A DNA stretch of 64,000 nucleotides from Brasenia schreberi (Eukaryota > Streptophyta > Magnoliopsida > Nymphaeales > Cabombaceae), in assembly GCA_036023115.1 (NCBI GenBank), contig JAYKKT010000046.1, positions 5,855,001-5,919,000 on the forward strand. Reading direction: 5' to 3'. Position numbers and translations under genes: made by a program. Numbering within the stretch: the first letter of the stretch is position 1; each line of letters starts with the position of its first letter. Below, in pieces: positions 11,199-22,480 of the stretch. The notes under the pieces were generated by a model. That model was given only the letters and a program-made list of their open reading frames with translations, ran no database searches and was not told the DNA's origin.

Positions 11199-13733
11199 AT
11201 GGCGCCGCTGGCTGCTATCCTCTCGCTTCTTTTCTTGCAGACATCTTTAGCTCCTCTACCGTGCTTCAGTGGCCCGATCTTCTCAGAATTCATCAGGCCG
11301 AATTTCACTGCCAGCAATTTTGGTTTTATAGGCAATAATGGTGCTTTCTTAGCCTCCAGAAACAACGTCTTCCGAGCTTCCGTCTACAATCCTGTTGTTT
11401 CTAATGAGTACCATCTTTGTGTCCTGCATGTTGAATCTAACGAAGTGGTTTGGTCCGCAAACCGTGATTCGATCATTAATATGGACCGCGTCGTCTTCTC
11501 GACGTCCGGCATATTCATCTACTCAGGGACCAACAGCTTGGTGTGGCGAGCTGAGTCGAGCTCACTTGTCTCTCTGATTCAGTTGCAGGATACAGGCAAT
11601 TTGGTGCTTCTAGACAAGTTGAATAGGTCATTATGGGAGAGTTTTGATCATCCAACAGATACCATATTGATGAATCAGATGCTCAAGATTGGAAGCGATC
11701 TCACTGGTGCTAAATTCAAGAAGGGACTTGTTGGTGGTGATTACAAGCTTGTTGTAACTAAGGAAGATGCCATGCTCAGATGGAAAGGGCAGACTTATTG
11801 GAGTATGTCCGTGGATCGAAGAACTATTAAGGACCAAAACGCACCCGTTGATTATCTGGTGGTGAATGGCTCTGGTTTGTATCTTATTTCCGGCAATTCA
11901 GGCAAGATGGTAGTGGTGTGGCAGGTTATATTGAGCCCTTCAAAGCTTAGGAGGGTTGTGCTGGATTCGTCGGGCAAATTGAGGGTGCAGTCTGGTTCTG
12001 GTTCGAGCTGGATTACTGAATTTTCAGCACCGGAAGATGACTGTTTGGTGCCCCAATGGTGTGGAAGTCTCGGGCTTTGTCGAGAAGCTGGAGGTGCGAA
12101 CAATAACTCGTATTGTTCATGCCCAGATGGACTTGCTGCTGCAAATCAGACAGATCTTTCTAAAGGATGCACACTCCCCACTCTGGCAGACTTCTGCTTG
12201 AATTCATCCTCCTCACCTGCCACAAAGTACCTTCTTGTTGGCGCTGGAATTGGTTACCTTGCGAGTAGCTTTGTCGCACCGATAAGGCAGCATGCGAGTG
12301 TATCAATTTGTCAAGAGCTCTGCTCTGCAAATTGTTCATGTCGAGGAGTATTATACAATGAAAATTCAGGTTCGTGTTTCTTGATTCAAGGGGACTTGGG
12401 GTCTCTGCGGGACGGTGTCAGCAAATTCATGAAGGCCTATATGAGGATTGCTGATCGGATTGGTGTTGGTGGTGGTGAGCCAAATGTAAGTAGACTGCCA
12501 CTTATGGCTTTCATAGTATTGCCTCCAGGAGGAACGCTCCTCCTTATTAGTCTTTTTGCTCTGTATGTTTCTTGGTTGAGAAAACTGAAGAAGCCGATAA
12601 CAACAACAGCTCAGATCAATCCAAGAGAAGAGTTGGAGGATGAAATCGACCTTAACTCGATTCCGGGGTTGCCGACGAGGTTCTCTCTTTCCTTACTGGA
12701 AGCAGCAACTGATAATTTCAAGAACAAAATCGGTTCGGGAGGCTTTGGGATGGTTTTCAAAGGCGTTCTTCCAGATGGAACCCAGGTAGCTGTCAAGAAG
12801 ATCAACAACTTGGGGAATCAAGGGAAGAAGGAATTCTGCACCGAAATTGCTGTTATTGGTAGCATTCACCATGTGAACTTGGTTCGTCTAATTGGATTCT
12901 GTGTAGAAGGCAATCAAAGGCTCTTGGTCTATGAATACATGAACCTTGGTTCCTTAGATCGATCTCTTTTCAGCCAAAATGATGTGATTTTGGATTGGAA
13001 GGAACGAGTCGAAATCGCAATAGGAACTGCACGAGGCCTCGCGTATCTTCATTCATCCTGCCAACCGAAGATAATTCACTGTGACATAAAGCCTGAAAAC
13101 ATTTTGCTGAACGATGCAAAGCAGATCAAGCTTTCTGATTTCGGGCTTTCAAAGCTCTTGACACTAGAGGGGTCCAATTTGTTCACAACAATGAGGGGAA
13201 CTAGGGGGTACTTGGCACCAGAATGGTTAACCAATGCTGGAATCTCCGAGAAGACCGACGTTTATAGCTACGGCATGGTCCTCTTAGAAATCATCCGGGG
13301 AAGAAAAAATTGCTCGACAAATGGAAATGGTGTTGGAATCGATGTATATTTTCCCATGTATGCTTTGGAGATGCATGAGCAGGTACTGTATTTAGAGTTG
13401 GTAGATCCAAGATTAGGCAGCGAAGTCGACAGTGCCGAGATAGAAAAGTTGGTGAAGGTGGCTCTGTGCTGTGTGCAGGAAGAGCCTAGATTAAGACCAA
13501 GCATGGGGAGTGTTGTGGGTATGTTGGAAGGAGTCATAGCCGTGAGTGAGCCCAGGGTACAGTCCTTGAATTTCTTGCGGTTCTATGGTCAGAGATTCAC
13601 GGAGGCCAGTAGGCTGGGTTCCGAGTCTTGTAGGATCGATGTGGTTCCGGGCACATTTGGTGCTGATGATTCTTGTGTTGCAACTCCATCTTCACCTCCT
13701 GTACTTTCTGCTCAGGTTTCCAGTCTAACCTGA
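11199..13733 (+). CDS. G-type lectin S-receptor-like Ser/Thr protein kinase
   Basis: This intronless gene encodes an 844-residue plasma-membrane receptor kinase. An N-terminal signal peptide (about residues 1-25) leads into a bulb-type (mannose-binding) lectin domain at roughly 40-160, with VVWSANRDS and LWESFDHPTDTIL. A Cys-rich EGF/PAN-like part follows at about 280-410 (QWCGSLGLC, CQELCSANCSC), then one membrane segment at about 434-461. The kinase at about 500-785 has the glycine loop GSGGFGMVFKG, catalytic Lys in VAVKK, HCDIKPENILL, SDFGLSK and GTRGYLAPEWL. The arginine before the catalytic Asp is Cys, which makes it a non-RD kinase, a class often linked to immune signalling. The sequence resembles the At5g35370-type SD receptor kinases from memory; ligand and true orthology are unknown. 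The start is the first ATG giving a proper signal peptide. Confidence 0.93.
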   Translation: MAPLAAILSLLFLQTSLAPLPCFSGPIFSEFIRPNFTASNFGFIGNNGAFLASRNNVFRASVYNPVVSNEYHLCVLHVESNEVVWSANRDSIINMDRVVFSTSGIFIYSGTNSLVWRAESSSLVSLIQLQDTGNLVLLDKLNRSLWESFDHPTDTILMNQMLKIGSDLTGAKFKKGLVGGDYKLVVTKEDAMLRWKGQTYWSMSVDRRTIKDQNAPVDYLVVNGSGLYLISGNSGKMVVVWQVILSPSKLRRVVLDSSGKLRVQSGSGSSWITEFSAPEDDCLVPQWCGSLGLCREAGGANNNSYCSCPDGLAAANQTDLSKGCTLPTLADFCLNSSSSPATKYLLVGAGIGYLASSFVAPIRQHASVSICQELCSANCSCRGVLYNENSGSCFLIQGDLGSLRDGVSKFMKAYMRIADRIGVGGGEPNVSRLPLMAFIVLPPGGTLLLISLFALYVSWLRKLKKPITTTAQINPREELEDEIDLNSIPGLPTRFSLSLLEAATDNFKNKIGSGGFGMVFKGVLPDGTQVAVKKINNLGNQGKKEFCTEIAVIGSIHHVNLVRLIGFCVEGNQRLLVYEYMNLGSLDRSLFSQNDVILDWKERVEIAIGTARGLAYLHSSCQPKIIHCDIKPENILLNDAKQIKLSDFGLSKLLTLEGSNLFTTMRGTRGYLAPEWLTNAGISEKTDVYSYGMVLLEIIRGRKNCSTNGNGVGIDVYFPMYALEMHEQVLYLELVDPRLGSEVDSAEIEKLVKVALCCVQEEPRLRPSMGSVVGMLEGVIAVSEPRVQSLNFLRFYGQRFTEASRLGSESCRIDVVPGTFGADDSCVATPSSPPVLSAQVSSLT

Positions 13734-14027
13734 TGAATGCCCTGTGAATACGACTCCAAATAGATCAAAATGGCAACTAAAAATCCACATACCGGGCACC
13801 ATTTAGATAAAGGCTTGTTTTTGGCTTGGGGACAATCGAGGCCGAAACGGCCTCGCGGAGATGAGACTTGCTAAGACCATCTAATGCCCTTCAACTGCTA
13901 GTCCAAGTTGAATTTGTATAATAGTTTTGGCGGTGATTGTCTTAATTTGTTCAAGATATGTAAATAGTTGTTGACACCTTTGATCGTGGTAGAGCAACCA
14001 TCATGAATCCAATGGTCTACCTTCAGT

Positions 14028-14110
14028 TGGAGGCTGAAGCTCATGCATGCCTCAGGTATCGAAATCATGACCTTTAATCGTAGGCCACTCTTAACCGGAT
14101 TCTTTGTGCT
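14028..14110 (-). mobile_element. SINE-like fragment
   Basis: On the minus strand it shows 'ttaagagtggcctacgatta', 'aaggtcatgatttcgatacc' and a tail 'gcttcagcctcc'. It is a decayed member of the tRNA-headed repeat seen at 8.0 and 56.9 kb. Confidence 0.45.
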
Positions 14111-14189
14111 TTCACTTTTTTTATGTTTATAGAATTCTTTCCAGTGGCATTTTTTTTAAGTCAATTCATGACCAATCAAAATATGGCAT

Positions 14190-14310
14190 GCTGCACTCAG
14201 AGCACTAGATCATCTGAGAAAACTATGTGACTCCTGAAGCAGGTCGTCAGTTCGATTCTCAAGACATGCATGGATGTGTGTGAGGCTTAGGCCTTCCGCT
14301 TCTAAGAAAG
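14190..14310 (+). mobile_element. SINE-like fragment
   Basis: A B-box-like 'cagttcgattctcaagac' is followed by 'catgcatggatgtgtgtgag' and the tail 'gcttaggccttccgcttcta'. It is another family member, about 80 bp from an inverted one. Confidence 0.5.
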
Positions 14311-14654
14311 AAAAGGGGCTCATTGCAAAACAGGAGGCCGACTGTCATCTCATGTAATGAAGCACAGCTTGTTTGACTTTTAATGGCATACATGGGAATG
14401 TTTTATAGATGTGGAGAAAGTATGGTTTAGTGGTTGCAACCACCGTTAAAATATTATACGGCTTGTTAATTTTATATTAGATTAAAGTTCAACTTTGGAC
14501 GGTGTGAGAAAAGTTCTTTCTTGTCTGCTTTAGTTTTTGGTAAAAACACAGTCCAAGCACATCTCTATGTCAAAGAAACTCAGCCACAGCTGTTGCATTT
14601 CTTCTCTATTTGCTTCATTACTTCTTCGTGGAGGTGCCCCCCAATTATACAGGT

Positions 14655-14930
14655 CCGGTTCCCAGTTCCAGCTGGAACGGGCGGTTTTGGTTTTTCTCTA
14701 GGAAATGGAATAAACTGAGATCAGGCCAGTACTGGTTTGAGTTTCAGATGATCGTTTAAAATCGAAAAATCATTTAAAATGTTGAAATTAAAAAATATTA
14801 TGAAACATATACTTTGAACCGGTTCCTGAACCAAGTGGTCCTTGGTTTTAGGTTCGGTTTGACTTATTTCTGTTTCAGCCGGTTCCTGAACCGGTTCAGT
14901 TCCAATTGAAACAGCCGACCTGTTCATACC
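14655..14930. mobile_element. ggttcc-rich MITE-like element
   Basis: It starts near 'acaggtccggttcccag' and ends near 'acagccgacctgttc', short inverted matches around acaggtc. The interior contains repeated 'ccggttcctgaaccggttca' palindromic motifs. No clear 8-bp duplication flanks it. Confidence 0.4.
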
Positions 14931-15153
14931 AGCCGTGTCTACAAACCCTAAGACGGGCTACCGCATTTTTACAAGGATGAGTCCACACGGTAAAAGAGGC
15001 AGACTTAGGTCAGCAACGACACCTTCTGGCAGTCCACTGCAATGGCATAGTATCTTTTTCTATGTTGTGTCTCGTAGAATGCAAGTTTTCTACAGCATAA
15101 CCATAAAACCTAGAACCACCCAACACAAGCTCGTGCATTCACACACACAGACA

Positions 15154-15158
<5 letters not shown>

Positions 15159-15189
<31 letters not shown>

Positions 15190-15217
15190 CAACTTTTTGG
15201 TCACTGTCGATTTACGA

Positions 15218-15270
<53 letters not shown>

Positions 15271-15271
15271 A
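15159..15271. repeat. TA and CA/TA microsatellites
   Basis: A TA run at 15159-15178 is followed, after about 40 bases, by a compound CA then TA run at 15222-15271. Confidence 0.9.
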
Positions 15272-15886
15272 ATTTAATGGGTTTACTTGGCTTAATATTT
15301 AAAAGTTTCACTACTTGCAATATTCCATATATCTTGAAAGTTCCGAAAGGGTTATAAACTTGTCGCTAAAGCAGCTTTTCCACCAGCTTATTATTATACT
15401 CGAAGAAATATGAAATTCATTGACAAAAAAATTGAGAGTGCAATTCAAGCATCTAACTATAGAATCATCAGATTTTACCCTAAAAAGAATATATAGAAGG
15501 TTAAATACCTTTAATCGTACTTAATTTTCCATTTTAAAATTATTTTTGATTTATCGTAATTTTTTAATACATTTACAAAAAAAATTATGATACGTTAAAT
15601 TCATGTCGAAATTTGTTCAGTTCGGCTGGAAAAGATCAAACACCAAGCTAACCAGCAAAGGAAGTAAGCAAAGGGGACAACATATGGATAAATTTTATCA
15701 ACTTAAGCATATAATATTGTCCACAATAAATTATGTATTGCAAACTTATAAAATACATGCATCCTGGGGCAACGGCTTCTATAATAGCTCATGGACACGG
15801 CCAAGCATTTTCAACCTTCTTGGCCAGCATCGGCCAGCATGCTTAGGGTTGCAGCTGCATCCAACCATGCGCACGGATGCGGGCTC

Positions 15887-15905
15887 ACACACACACACAC
15901 ACACA
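15887..15905. repeat. Short CA microsatellite
   Basis: About nine CA units. Confidence 0.85.
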
Positions 15906-16232
15906 TAAAGAGCTGTTGCCAAATAAAGATCCATTGTCGTTGCGCTTTTCTAGATGCATTACTTAACTTTTTGATAGGCTTATTGTTGTAGAGAAGAACT
16001 TCTCAAGCCAAAATCAGTTGGTGATGAGCTAATTATCAGGAAAAGGTCTCAAGTTTAATGAGGTTCCCTTATTATTCCTTTGGAATCTAAACTATTTGAA
16101 CCTTTACGGAGGGTCCAAGTGATCTTTATGCTGATCTTGCTGCATCCTTAACAAGGTAAACATTATGTTATGATCATTGGTCTTATTGCTGCTAATTACA
16201 TCATAAAAGAAATGGAACAGTACAAAGCTTGT

Positions 16233-16238
16233 TTTATT
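16233..16238 (-). terminator. Possible polyadenylation signal of the ABCG gene
   Basis: AATAAA on the minus strand, about 140 bases past the stop codon at 16380. The position fits a plant poly(A) signal, but there is no transcript evidence. Confidence 0.35.
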
Positions 16239-16379
16239 TTGACAAACTAGCTTTTCAATGAGAATTGAAAGAACTTTATTACAGATTTAGTACGCTTAAC
16301 ACTGATCTCACATGCATTTTTATGCTTGCAAAAGAGGGTAAACCTCAGTTTGCTAGCTAGTAGCTAGCTACACATGCAC

Positions 16380-17346
16380 TCAGTGGGCTGTGTTTGGAGG
16401 CACGGTGTATAAGACTTGAGTGGCTTGTTTGGAAGAGCGAGCAAAAAAGGCTCTCATGAGCGGCTTCATCTTCTCCGTGAGCTTTATTATGGACAAGAAC
16501 ATGATCCTATAAAGAATGACCATTCCAAAGAGGATGGCAAGATCCACCCACTTAGAATATCCCATCTCCATTTGCCAAGTATTCTTCAGTATCTCCTCGC
16601 CGGTGATGGTGGATGAGCCGCCAGCCATGGCGTTGGGGAAGGTCAGCCCTTCGAACTCGTTCTTGTAGAACCCTTGGTTGGCATACTTATGGAAGGCTAT
16701 GTAATACATGGGATACCTCCAGAAGGGCTTGGGGAGGTCGCCGGGCAACCGGAAGAAGCCGCCGTTGAGCATCATCACTCCTTGAATACCAGCTCCGGTT
16801 ATGATGCCCATCAAGAAGTCCGGCACGATACTGGCGACGATCATCATCAAGCTCTCTACCAGCATCATGCACACAAATAGCACTAGTGCAAAGTAGACGA
16901 AGTGATCCACGCCAGTCTGGAGGCGCACCAAGTAGTAGGCGATCGCTCCGGGGATCACTGAAATCAAAATGAGGTAAGGGATTGATGAAAATGTGTTGCC
17001 TATGACGAACGCCGTGACACCATAGTGCCCGTTTAGCCTCTCACGCCCAAAGATCTGCAATGACAGGAAGGCCATTGCTTGTTAGAGTAGCGGCTTTGTA
17101 AGATTGGTGAAAAAGGCATTACAACACGACCAGGGTTAAATTGAATACCTTCATATCCTCCACAAACGAAGGAAATCCACCAATAGCCATGAATGTGAGA
17201 AATGCAGCCACGAACATCAGCATAGATCCTCTAGCCTGCAAAATATAATTTTAGCTCCGATCACTGAGTTGAACCATCCTTAGTAATGCTTGATTTACAA
17301 TGTGAAACTCTATCACGGTTACCATATTAACAGTTTGTTACTCAAT

Positions 17347-17408
<62 letters not shown>

Positions 17409-18966
17409 CTGACTAATTTGTGGAGCACATATATAAGTGCATATCGTACCTGAATGGATCCGTAGGAGTGCCCAACATTATAGAAGATCGTTCCCACACA
17501 GAGGCACAACGCAATGTAGATGGCTAGACGCAACCAATAGTAACCAAGGTCTCTGTACATATTAACAAAGGATCTCCTGGTAAGGACAGCGGCCTGTGTC
17601 AACAATCTTGCTTGGCTTCCTTTTTTCTGCAACGGTGGCCCCTCCTGTACAAAGCGGAGTCATCAAACCAAAAAGAGATGAACGTTGGAGAAGAAAAAAT
17701 TGCATAAGTTAATTTAATTTACAAATTAAGGAATGAAAGGTTCGTCCTGTTTCTTACCCTTTTGTTGATCTCTGCAACTCTCCTTGACACTTGCTGTGCT
17801 ATGTGGGATGAACCGTAAGATTTCACAAGAGTACTAATTGCCTGCGCTGTTGTCACCACTCTTGCATCGTTTCCTTGTTCGATATCCTAAAAATGACAAA
17901 GCAATAAATGAACTAATTACTTGGTCTGCTTTTTCCAACACGTAGTATGATACAAAGACGCATGTAACTCGATTCCTCACCTTGTCGAAATCAGAGTTGA
18001 TTGTCCTAAGATAGTGATCCGATGGATTCCTCAAAGATGGGCACGGGAAGCCATTAACAGCAAAGAACTGCAACAAAACAAAACCCGATTAGAATCTCTT
18101 AGTCGTAGTAGGACACCAAGAAGAGGAAAACACTGTCTCTCCTTGCACGTTTGATAGGAAAGGATTACTTTTCCTTGTCAAAACTCATGTAAATAAAAAC
18201 GTTTTGAAAGGTAGATTTATCATAAATGAATCAGTCAAGAAGTTCCTTTTTGTTTAATGATGATGAGGTAGTCATAATCATACCTCACTTGCACCTGAAG
18301 TCCGACCGAAATAGACAGTTTTACCCGCAGAGAGGAGGTAGAGGTTGTGAAAGAGCTCAAAAACTTCACTGCTAGGCTGATGGATGGATGCAACGACAGT
18401 CCGTCCATCATGCTTGGCGAGCCCAACGATCCGGCTCATAACATGGTACGACGCGGCACTGTCGAGCCCACTGGTGGGCTCGTCCAGAAAGAGAAGTTTG
18501 GGACGGGTGAGGATCTCAATGCAGATGCTGACCCTTCTCTTTTGGCCACCGCTTAGCCCTTTGACTCCCCACCCGCCGATCCTCGTGTTCATGGCATCTT
18601 GGAGACCCATTTCTCTGATTGTTGTCTCTGCCCTTTCTCTCTTTTCTTCCTTTGACATGGAGTCTGGCAGCTGTAGTTGAGCCGAGTAGTAGACAGCCTC
18701 CCTCACGGTTAGGGTGCTCATCAACGTGTCATCTTGGGTCACATATGCCTGTTTTTAATGAAGGCAAGCGGCATGAAACAATACCCCACAATTAGCTCCA
18801 CAACCACTCCAATTTAGACACTTGAAGAGAAAGATAGCTACACTCAATGGGTTTGGCGTAGAAAAGCATATAATATACATACATACGAAAATCGTTCATA
18901 AGAATACTATAATTAATAAACATAAATATCTGTCCAAAAAAATATATACATATGTCTATATGTATA

Positions 18967-19045
<79 letters not shown>

Positions 19046-19286
19046 GAATACAAGTACACACATAAAATGCCTAGAGGCTAATATACAATTGATCTGTTCA
19101 CGGGCTCCTATTCTCCTGAAAACGAATGTTTGACACCATTCATATTATGAGAAAGAGTTGCACCCGTGCTACTCACCGAGGTCCCATATCCCAAAGCCTG
19201 CCTTCTACCGTTCACGAGAATCTCTCCAGTTTGCTTCGTGTTAGAACCCAGTCTCCCTGCACAACGTGCACCAAGCAATAAGTTTA

Positions 19287-19363
<77 letters not shown>

Positions 19364-19924
19364 ACCTGCTAATGTATCGAGAAGGGTGGATTTGCCACAG
19401 CCGGAGGGCCCCATGATGGCTAGAACCTCACCAGGCTGAGCGTACCCAGTGAGTCCTTGAAGTATGGCCTTAGTCCCACCTTTCCCATTCGATGCCGTCA
19501 CCCACAAATCCTTCCAAGTCAAATACACACCGTTTTGATCCACAGATCCCCCTAGATTAACCTCCTCCCAGTTTTTCTCTGTAGACCCTTTCTCCATCCT
19601 ATGGTTCAAGATTTCTACCTCGGAGAAACCCACCGTTCTGATCGGCTGCTCGACCTGGTGGGTCTGAGCCATCTGCCTGGTCGAGGGTGGTGGTGGGATT
19701 GCCAATTGCTCACTGACCATGGAAACCACATCTTCATTATCAGAGAAGTACATTGATCCCTGACGCAAGGTGGGAGGCCTGAAGGGGTTCGTCTCATTGA
19801 TGCTGCCTTCAAAGCTATCGAGCTCAGTCTTGATCCGAATGGTCCTGGCTGGCTCGGCTAAGGGGGATCTGGTTGGGCTCGGACTAGGAGCCCATCTTGG
19901 TACTTCGATATGCTTGTTTGCCAT
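16380..19924 (-). CDS. Half-size ABC transporter, subfamily G (ABCG11/ABCG1-like)
   Basis: This eight-exon gene encodes a predicted 758-residue ATP-driven exporter of the ABCG (White-Brown) family. Exons: 19924-19366, 19256-19177, 18748-18284, 18067-17981, 17886-17758, 17644-17450, 17235-17149 and 17054-16380. All junctions are GT-AG and the frame stays open. The nucleotide-binding domain comes first: Walker [10 protein letters not shown] (about 171-179), signature LSGGQ (278-282), Walker B LLFLDEP (298 onward) and H-loop SIHQPS (336). Exons 6-8 encode the transmembrane domain, with [20 protein letters not shown] and [18 protein letters not shown]. Half-transporters must dimerise; relatives export lipids, cutin/suberin precursors or other hydrophobic compounds at the plasma membrane. 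The 185-residue N-terminal part before Walker A is longer than in Arabidopsis ABCG11. Substrate and exact orthology are not known from sequence. Confidence 0.93.
17350..17406. repeat. AT microsatellite in ABCG intron 6
   Basis: An AT run of about 57 bases lies between exons 6 and 7 of the ABCG gene. Confidence 0.9.
18970..19040. repeat. TA microsatellite in ABCG intron 2
   Basis: A TA run of about 70 bases in the intron between exons 2 and 3. Confidence 0.9.
19286..19361. repeat. GA/CT microsatellite filling ABCG intron 1
   Basis: A GA run (CT on the gene strand) of about 75 bases with one interruption. It begins a few bases inside the donor site of exon 1 and makes up most of the 109-bp first intron. 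Confidence 0.92.
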
Positions 19925-20034
19925 ACCAAACGAAGTGCAAAAGAGAAGGTGATAAGGTGACCGACTATGGTTTTTTGAGATCGGGACTCGGTGAAAGAGC
20001 TAAAGTTGATGTGCAATGGCTATTGATCCTTCTG

Positions 20035-20043
20035 TATTTATAG
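20035..20043 (-). promoter_or_regulatory. Probable TATA box of the ABCG gene
   Basis: CTATAAATA on the gene strand, about 110 bases upstream of the ATG at 19924, a normal plant distance allowing a 5' UTR of about 80 bases. Confidence 0.55.
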
Positions 20044-20095
20044 ACCAGTTTTTGTTGGGACAACGACTTGACTCTGTGGGTCAGCTTCGGTTCAA

Positions 20096-20209
20096 GTCAG
20101 TCAAAAGAAATCATGGAGCGGCTGGTCAGTCAAGAGTGGTGGTCTCGGCCCTCATGCTCGCACAGTGATCTGCATTTATAGGTCGTTTCTCGTAGTTCGT
20201 GTCAGTCAA
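20096..20209 (-). promoter_or_regulatory. Three identical TTGACTGAC W-box-type motifs
   Basis: The 9-mer GTCAGTCAA on the plus strand (TTGACTGAC on the gene strand) occurs exactly at 20096-20104, 20125-20133 and 20201-20209. It contains the WRKY core TTGAC followed by a second TGAC. All three lie just upstream of the predicted TATA box. WRKY control of the ABCG gene is inferred. Confidence 0.5.
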
Positions 20210-20604
20210 TCGTCGTGTTGTTGTTGCGTACATCTAATAGATCTTGAAGATGTGCGATGAAGATTCAATATGACGTGATCTTTCCTTTCATTCTCTTCTT
20301 TTCCTTAGTGCGGTTAACTTTGGACTCGTTCCTTCCGATGGTTTTGAATCTAGGCAGCTGAGGAAAGGAAGGTTGACTAACGCGTTATTTCTAATGGCAG
20401 ACTTATACCTGACCGTATTCACAAACTAAAGTGCGTATGACCAAGTGCATGAATTAAGTTGCTTTTATTTACTAAGCACACTAACTCAGAGACTTAACCA
20501 CATCTCTGAACATGCTAAACACCAGAAGCAAAACCCAGCCCAAGTGCACCCAAATCTGTAGCTTAACGTCTGGGGGCTCTAAAGCCCTTGCAAAGGGTGC
20601 ACGG

Positions 20605-20790
20605 GCAGTTTCAGACCACTGGAACCGAAACAAAAGTTGAAACCGCTGGTTCTACTTCCGGTTCTATCGGTCGCTTGATAGGTGAAACTGGAACCAAGTG
20701 GTGGTGTGTGTTGGGGGGGGGGGGGGAGGGGGGGGGAGCTAAGTTATGGTCCTGGTTCTGGCCTGTCCTGGAAGCGGTCCAAGTGCAGCT
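20605..20790. mobile_element. ggttcc-rich MITE-like sequence with G tract
   Basis: Repeated 'ctggaaccgaaac', 'ggttctacttccggttctat' and 'tcctggttctgg' motifs place it with the hAT-like MITE family. A G tract of about 25 bases broken by one A lies at 20713-20737. Borders are uncertain. Confidence 0.4.
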
Positions 20791-21399
20791 CTACCGATGA
20801 AGGCTGTGGGGCCTACTCGAGGGTAGAGACTTCGATCCCAATGAAGGTCCTGCTAGGTAGCACCACAAGAATACAGAAGTCCAAATCGCCAGGTGATCAT
20901 ACAGCAAGTGGATTTCTATTTTCTTGTATTCACACAAATGAGTGCAATTTTAGCAATGAAATCGGTGACCTTGACTTTGAATTATATGTTTTTTCATAAG
21001 AAATATAAACATTTTCTACAATATGATGGCAATTATGTAATATTTCTACTATCATACATATTCTTTTTTCACCTTTGGAAAATACATATGTTTTGTAATG
21101 GTAATGACGTTTCAGTTTATACGATGATCGGTAGAGCTTGCGGTTCACAAGACCAACGTTGAACTACACAAATGTAGGCCAGTGGTGATTTGTTAAACGG
21201 TAGAAGTCGGAGGCTACGAGCTTGGTGGAGGACTGGATGATGGGAGATGGAGAACGGCCAAGGAAGGCAGTGGCTGGGTTAGTGGTGCTGAAACTGCTCA
21301 GCGAAGGACGGTGATTCTGTAGAGAGAGAAAGAGAGGACATTCAAGAAGGGAATTCCGTCGATTTACAGGCGATATCAATACATGATGAAATCAATCAC

Positions 21400-22480
21400 C
21401 CTTCTTATAACTATCTTAGGTTTTTGCCAAAGCAAACTGGGTAGCTGCTTTAAATTTGAAACAAGAATCCTATTCAATATGGGAAGATGGTGAAGATTAA
21501 TCAGATCTTCAAATCCTTCTACGTTAGACATCACCAACTCTACCTCAACTTGCTTCAGCGGGAGCCGACTTAACAATTTCCTGAAATCTTCAATGAGCAA
21601 GATAATTCCATTAGCTTCCAATTTTAACTACTTCCAGGTTGGCCTCTCCTCAATATTACTGTTAAATTCCTTACTGCAAATGGACCACCTGTTGCAGTAA
21701 TTGTAGGAGCGTTCTCGAAGCTTTCCTTCTCCCGCTCCTTGTCTTTCCTGTGGTGATCATTCATATTTGCATCGAAAACGAACATGGACAATGCGGGTCA
21801 TATTAAGGTGCTAAATTGCCGACTTCCGCCCTTGTCTTGCATTAAAGGGAATGAGATAGGATTTTTCTGCGAAGGCTCTTGTGTTCCTCAAACTCCCGCA
21901 CAATGTCTAAGAACTTCTGGAGCGACTGCCTTTGTCTCTCTGATAAAGAAAGTCCATCGTCCGTGAAGAGATTATGGCTCTAAGAGAAGCCCTTGCAATT
22001 GACACGGAACAGTTTCTGCTTACCTTCGATAGAGGAAACATGGCATGATGAAATCGATCAATTGGCAAGGAAAGCCAAGAAATTCGGCTAATCCTCCAAG
22101 AAGTCCCGATTCACCTGATTGAAGTGATCTTCAATCTGTGCGCCATCGAGTCAACCAGTTCGTAGGCCAAAATCGTACTTGCTTGAATACTACAACCTCC
22201 CAAAAATGCTCTTTGATTTTCGGAGATGATATAGCCCAAGATGAGTCGCATGATTTTGAAAATTATCTTGTAAATGCAGTTGATGGAGCAGAACTCAGTG
22301 AGCTTCGTAGACCCCCCAACTCGCTATGGACTGAGGGTGGAGTTTATTGCATTGGGTAGTTTACCTTTGGAGAAGAAATCTTCAATCCTTTTAAGAGTTT
22401 AGAAGCATCCATCCGATCCACTTGGGTTTAAATTTATCCTAGAAATTCAGAGCTGCTTATTGAAACCTCTTGAAAAAATC
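21400..22480 (-). pseudogene. L1-type LINE reverse transcriptase relic
   Basis: On the minus strand, roughly 22.4-22.1 kb, broken frames read FFSKGKLPNAINSTL, then FCSINCIYKIIFKIM, then IISENQRAFLGG and LAYELVDSMAHR. This order matches the plant L1 ORF2 reverse transcriptase (…NVIYKIISK…ISENQSAFVPGR…), known from the family. Stops and frameshifts separate the parts and the catalytic FADD region is not visible, so it is dead. Limits are approximate; the frame at 21376-21621 (EVELVMSNVEGFEDLINLHH) may be later LINE sequence, but I could not place it. Confidence 0.5.

Larger units (their letters stand above)
13734..16379. other. Intergenic repeats between kinase and ABCG genes
   Basis: No coding region is supported. 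It contains two SINE-like pieces (about 14.03-14.11 kb minus and 14.19-14.31 kb plus), a ggttcc-rich MITE-like element at 14.65-14.93 kb and CA/TA microsatellites. The last 180 bases should be the 3' UTR of the ABCG gene. Confidence 0.6.
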
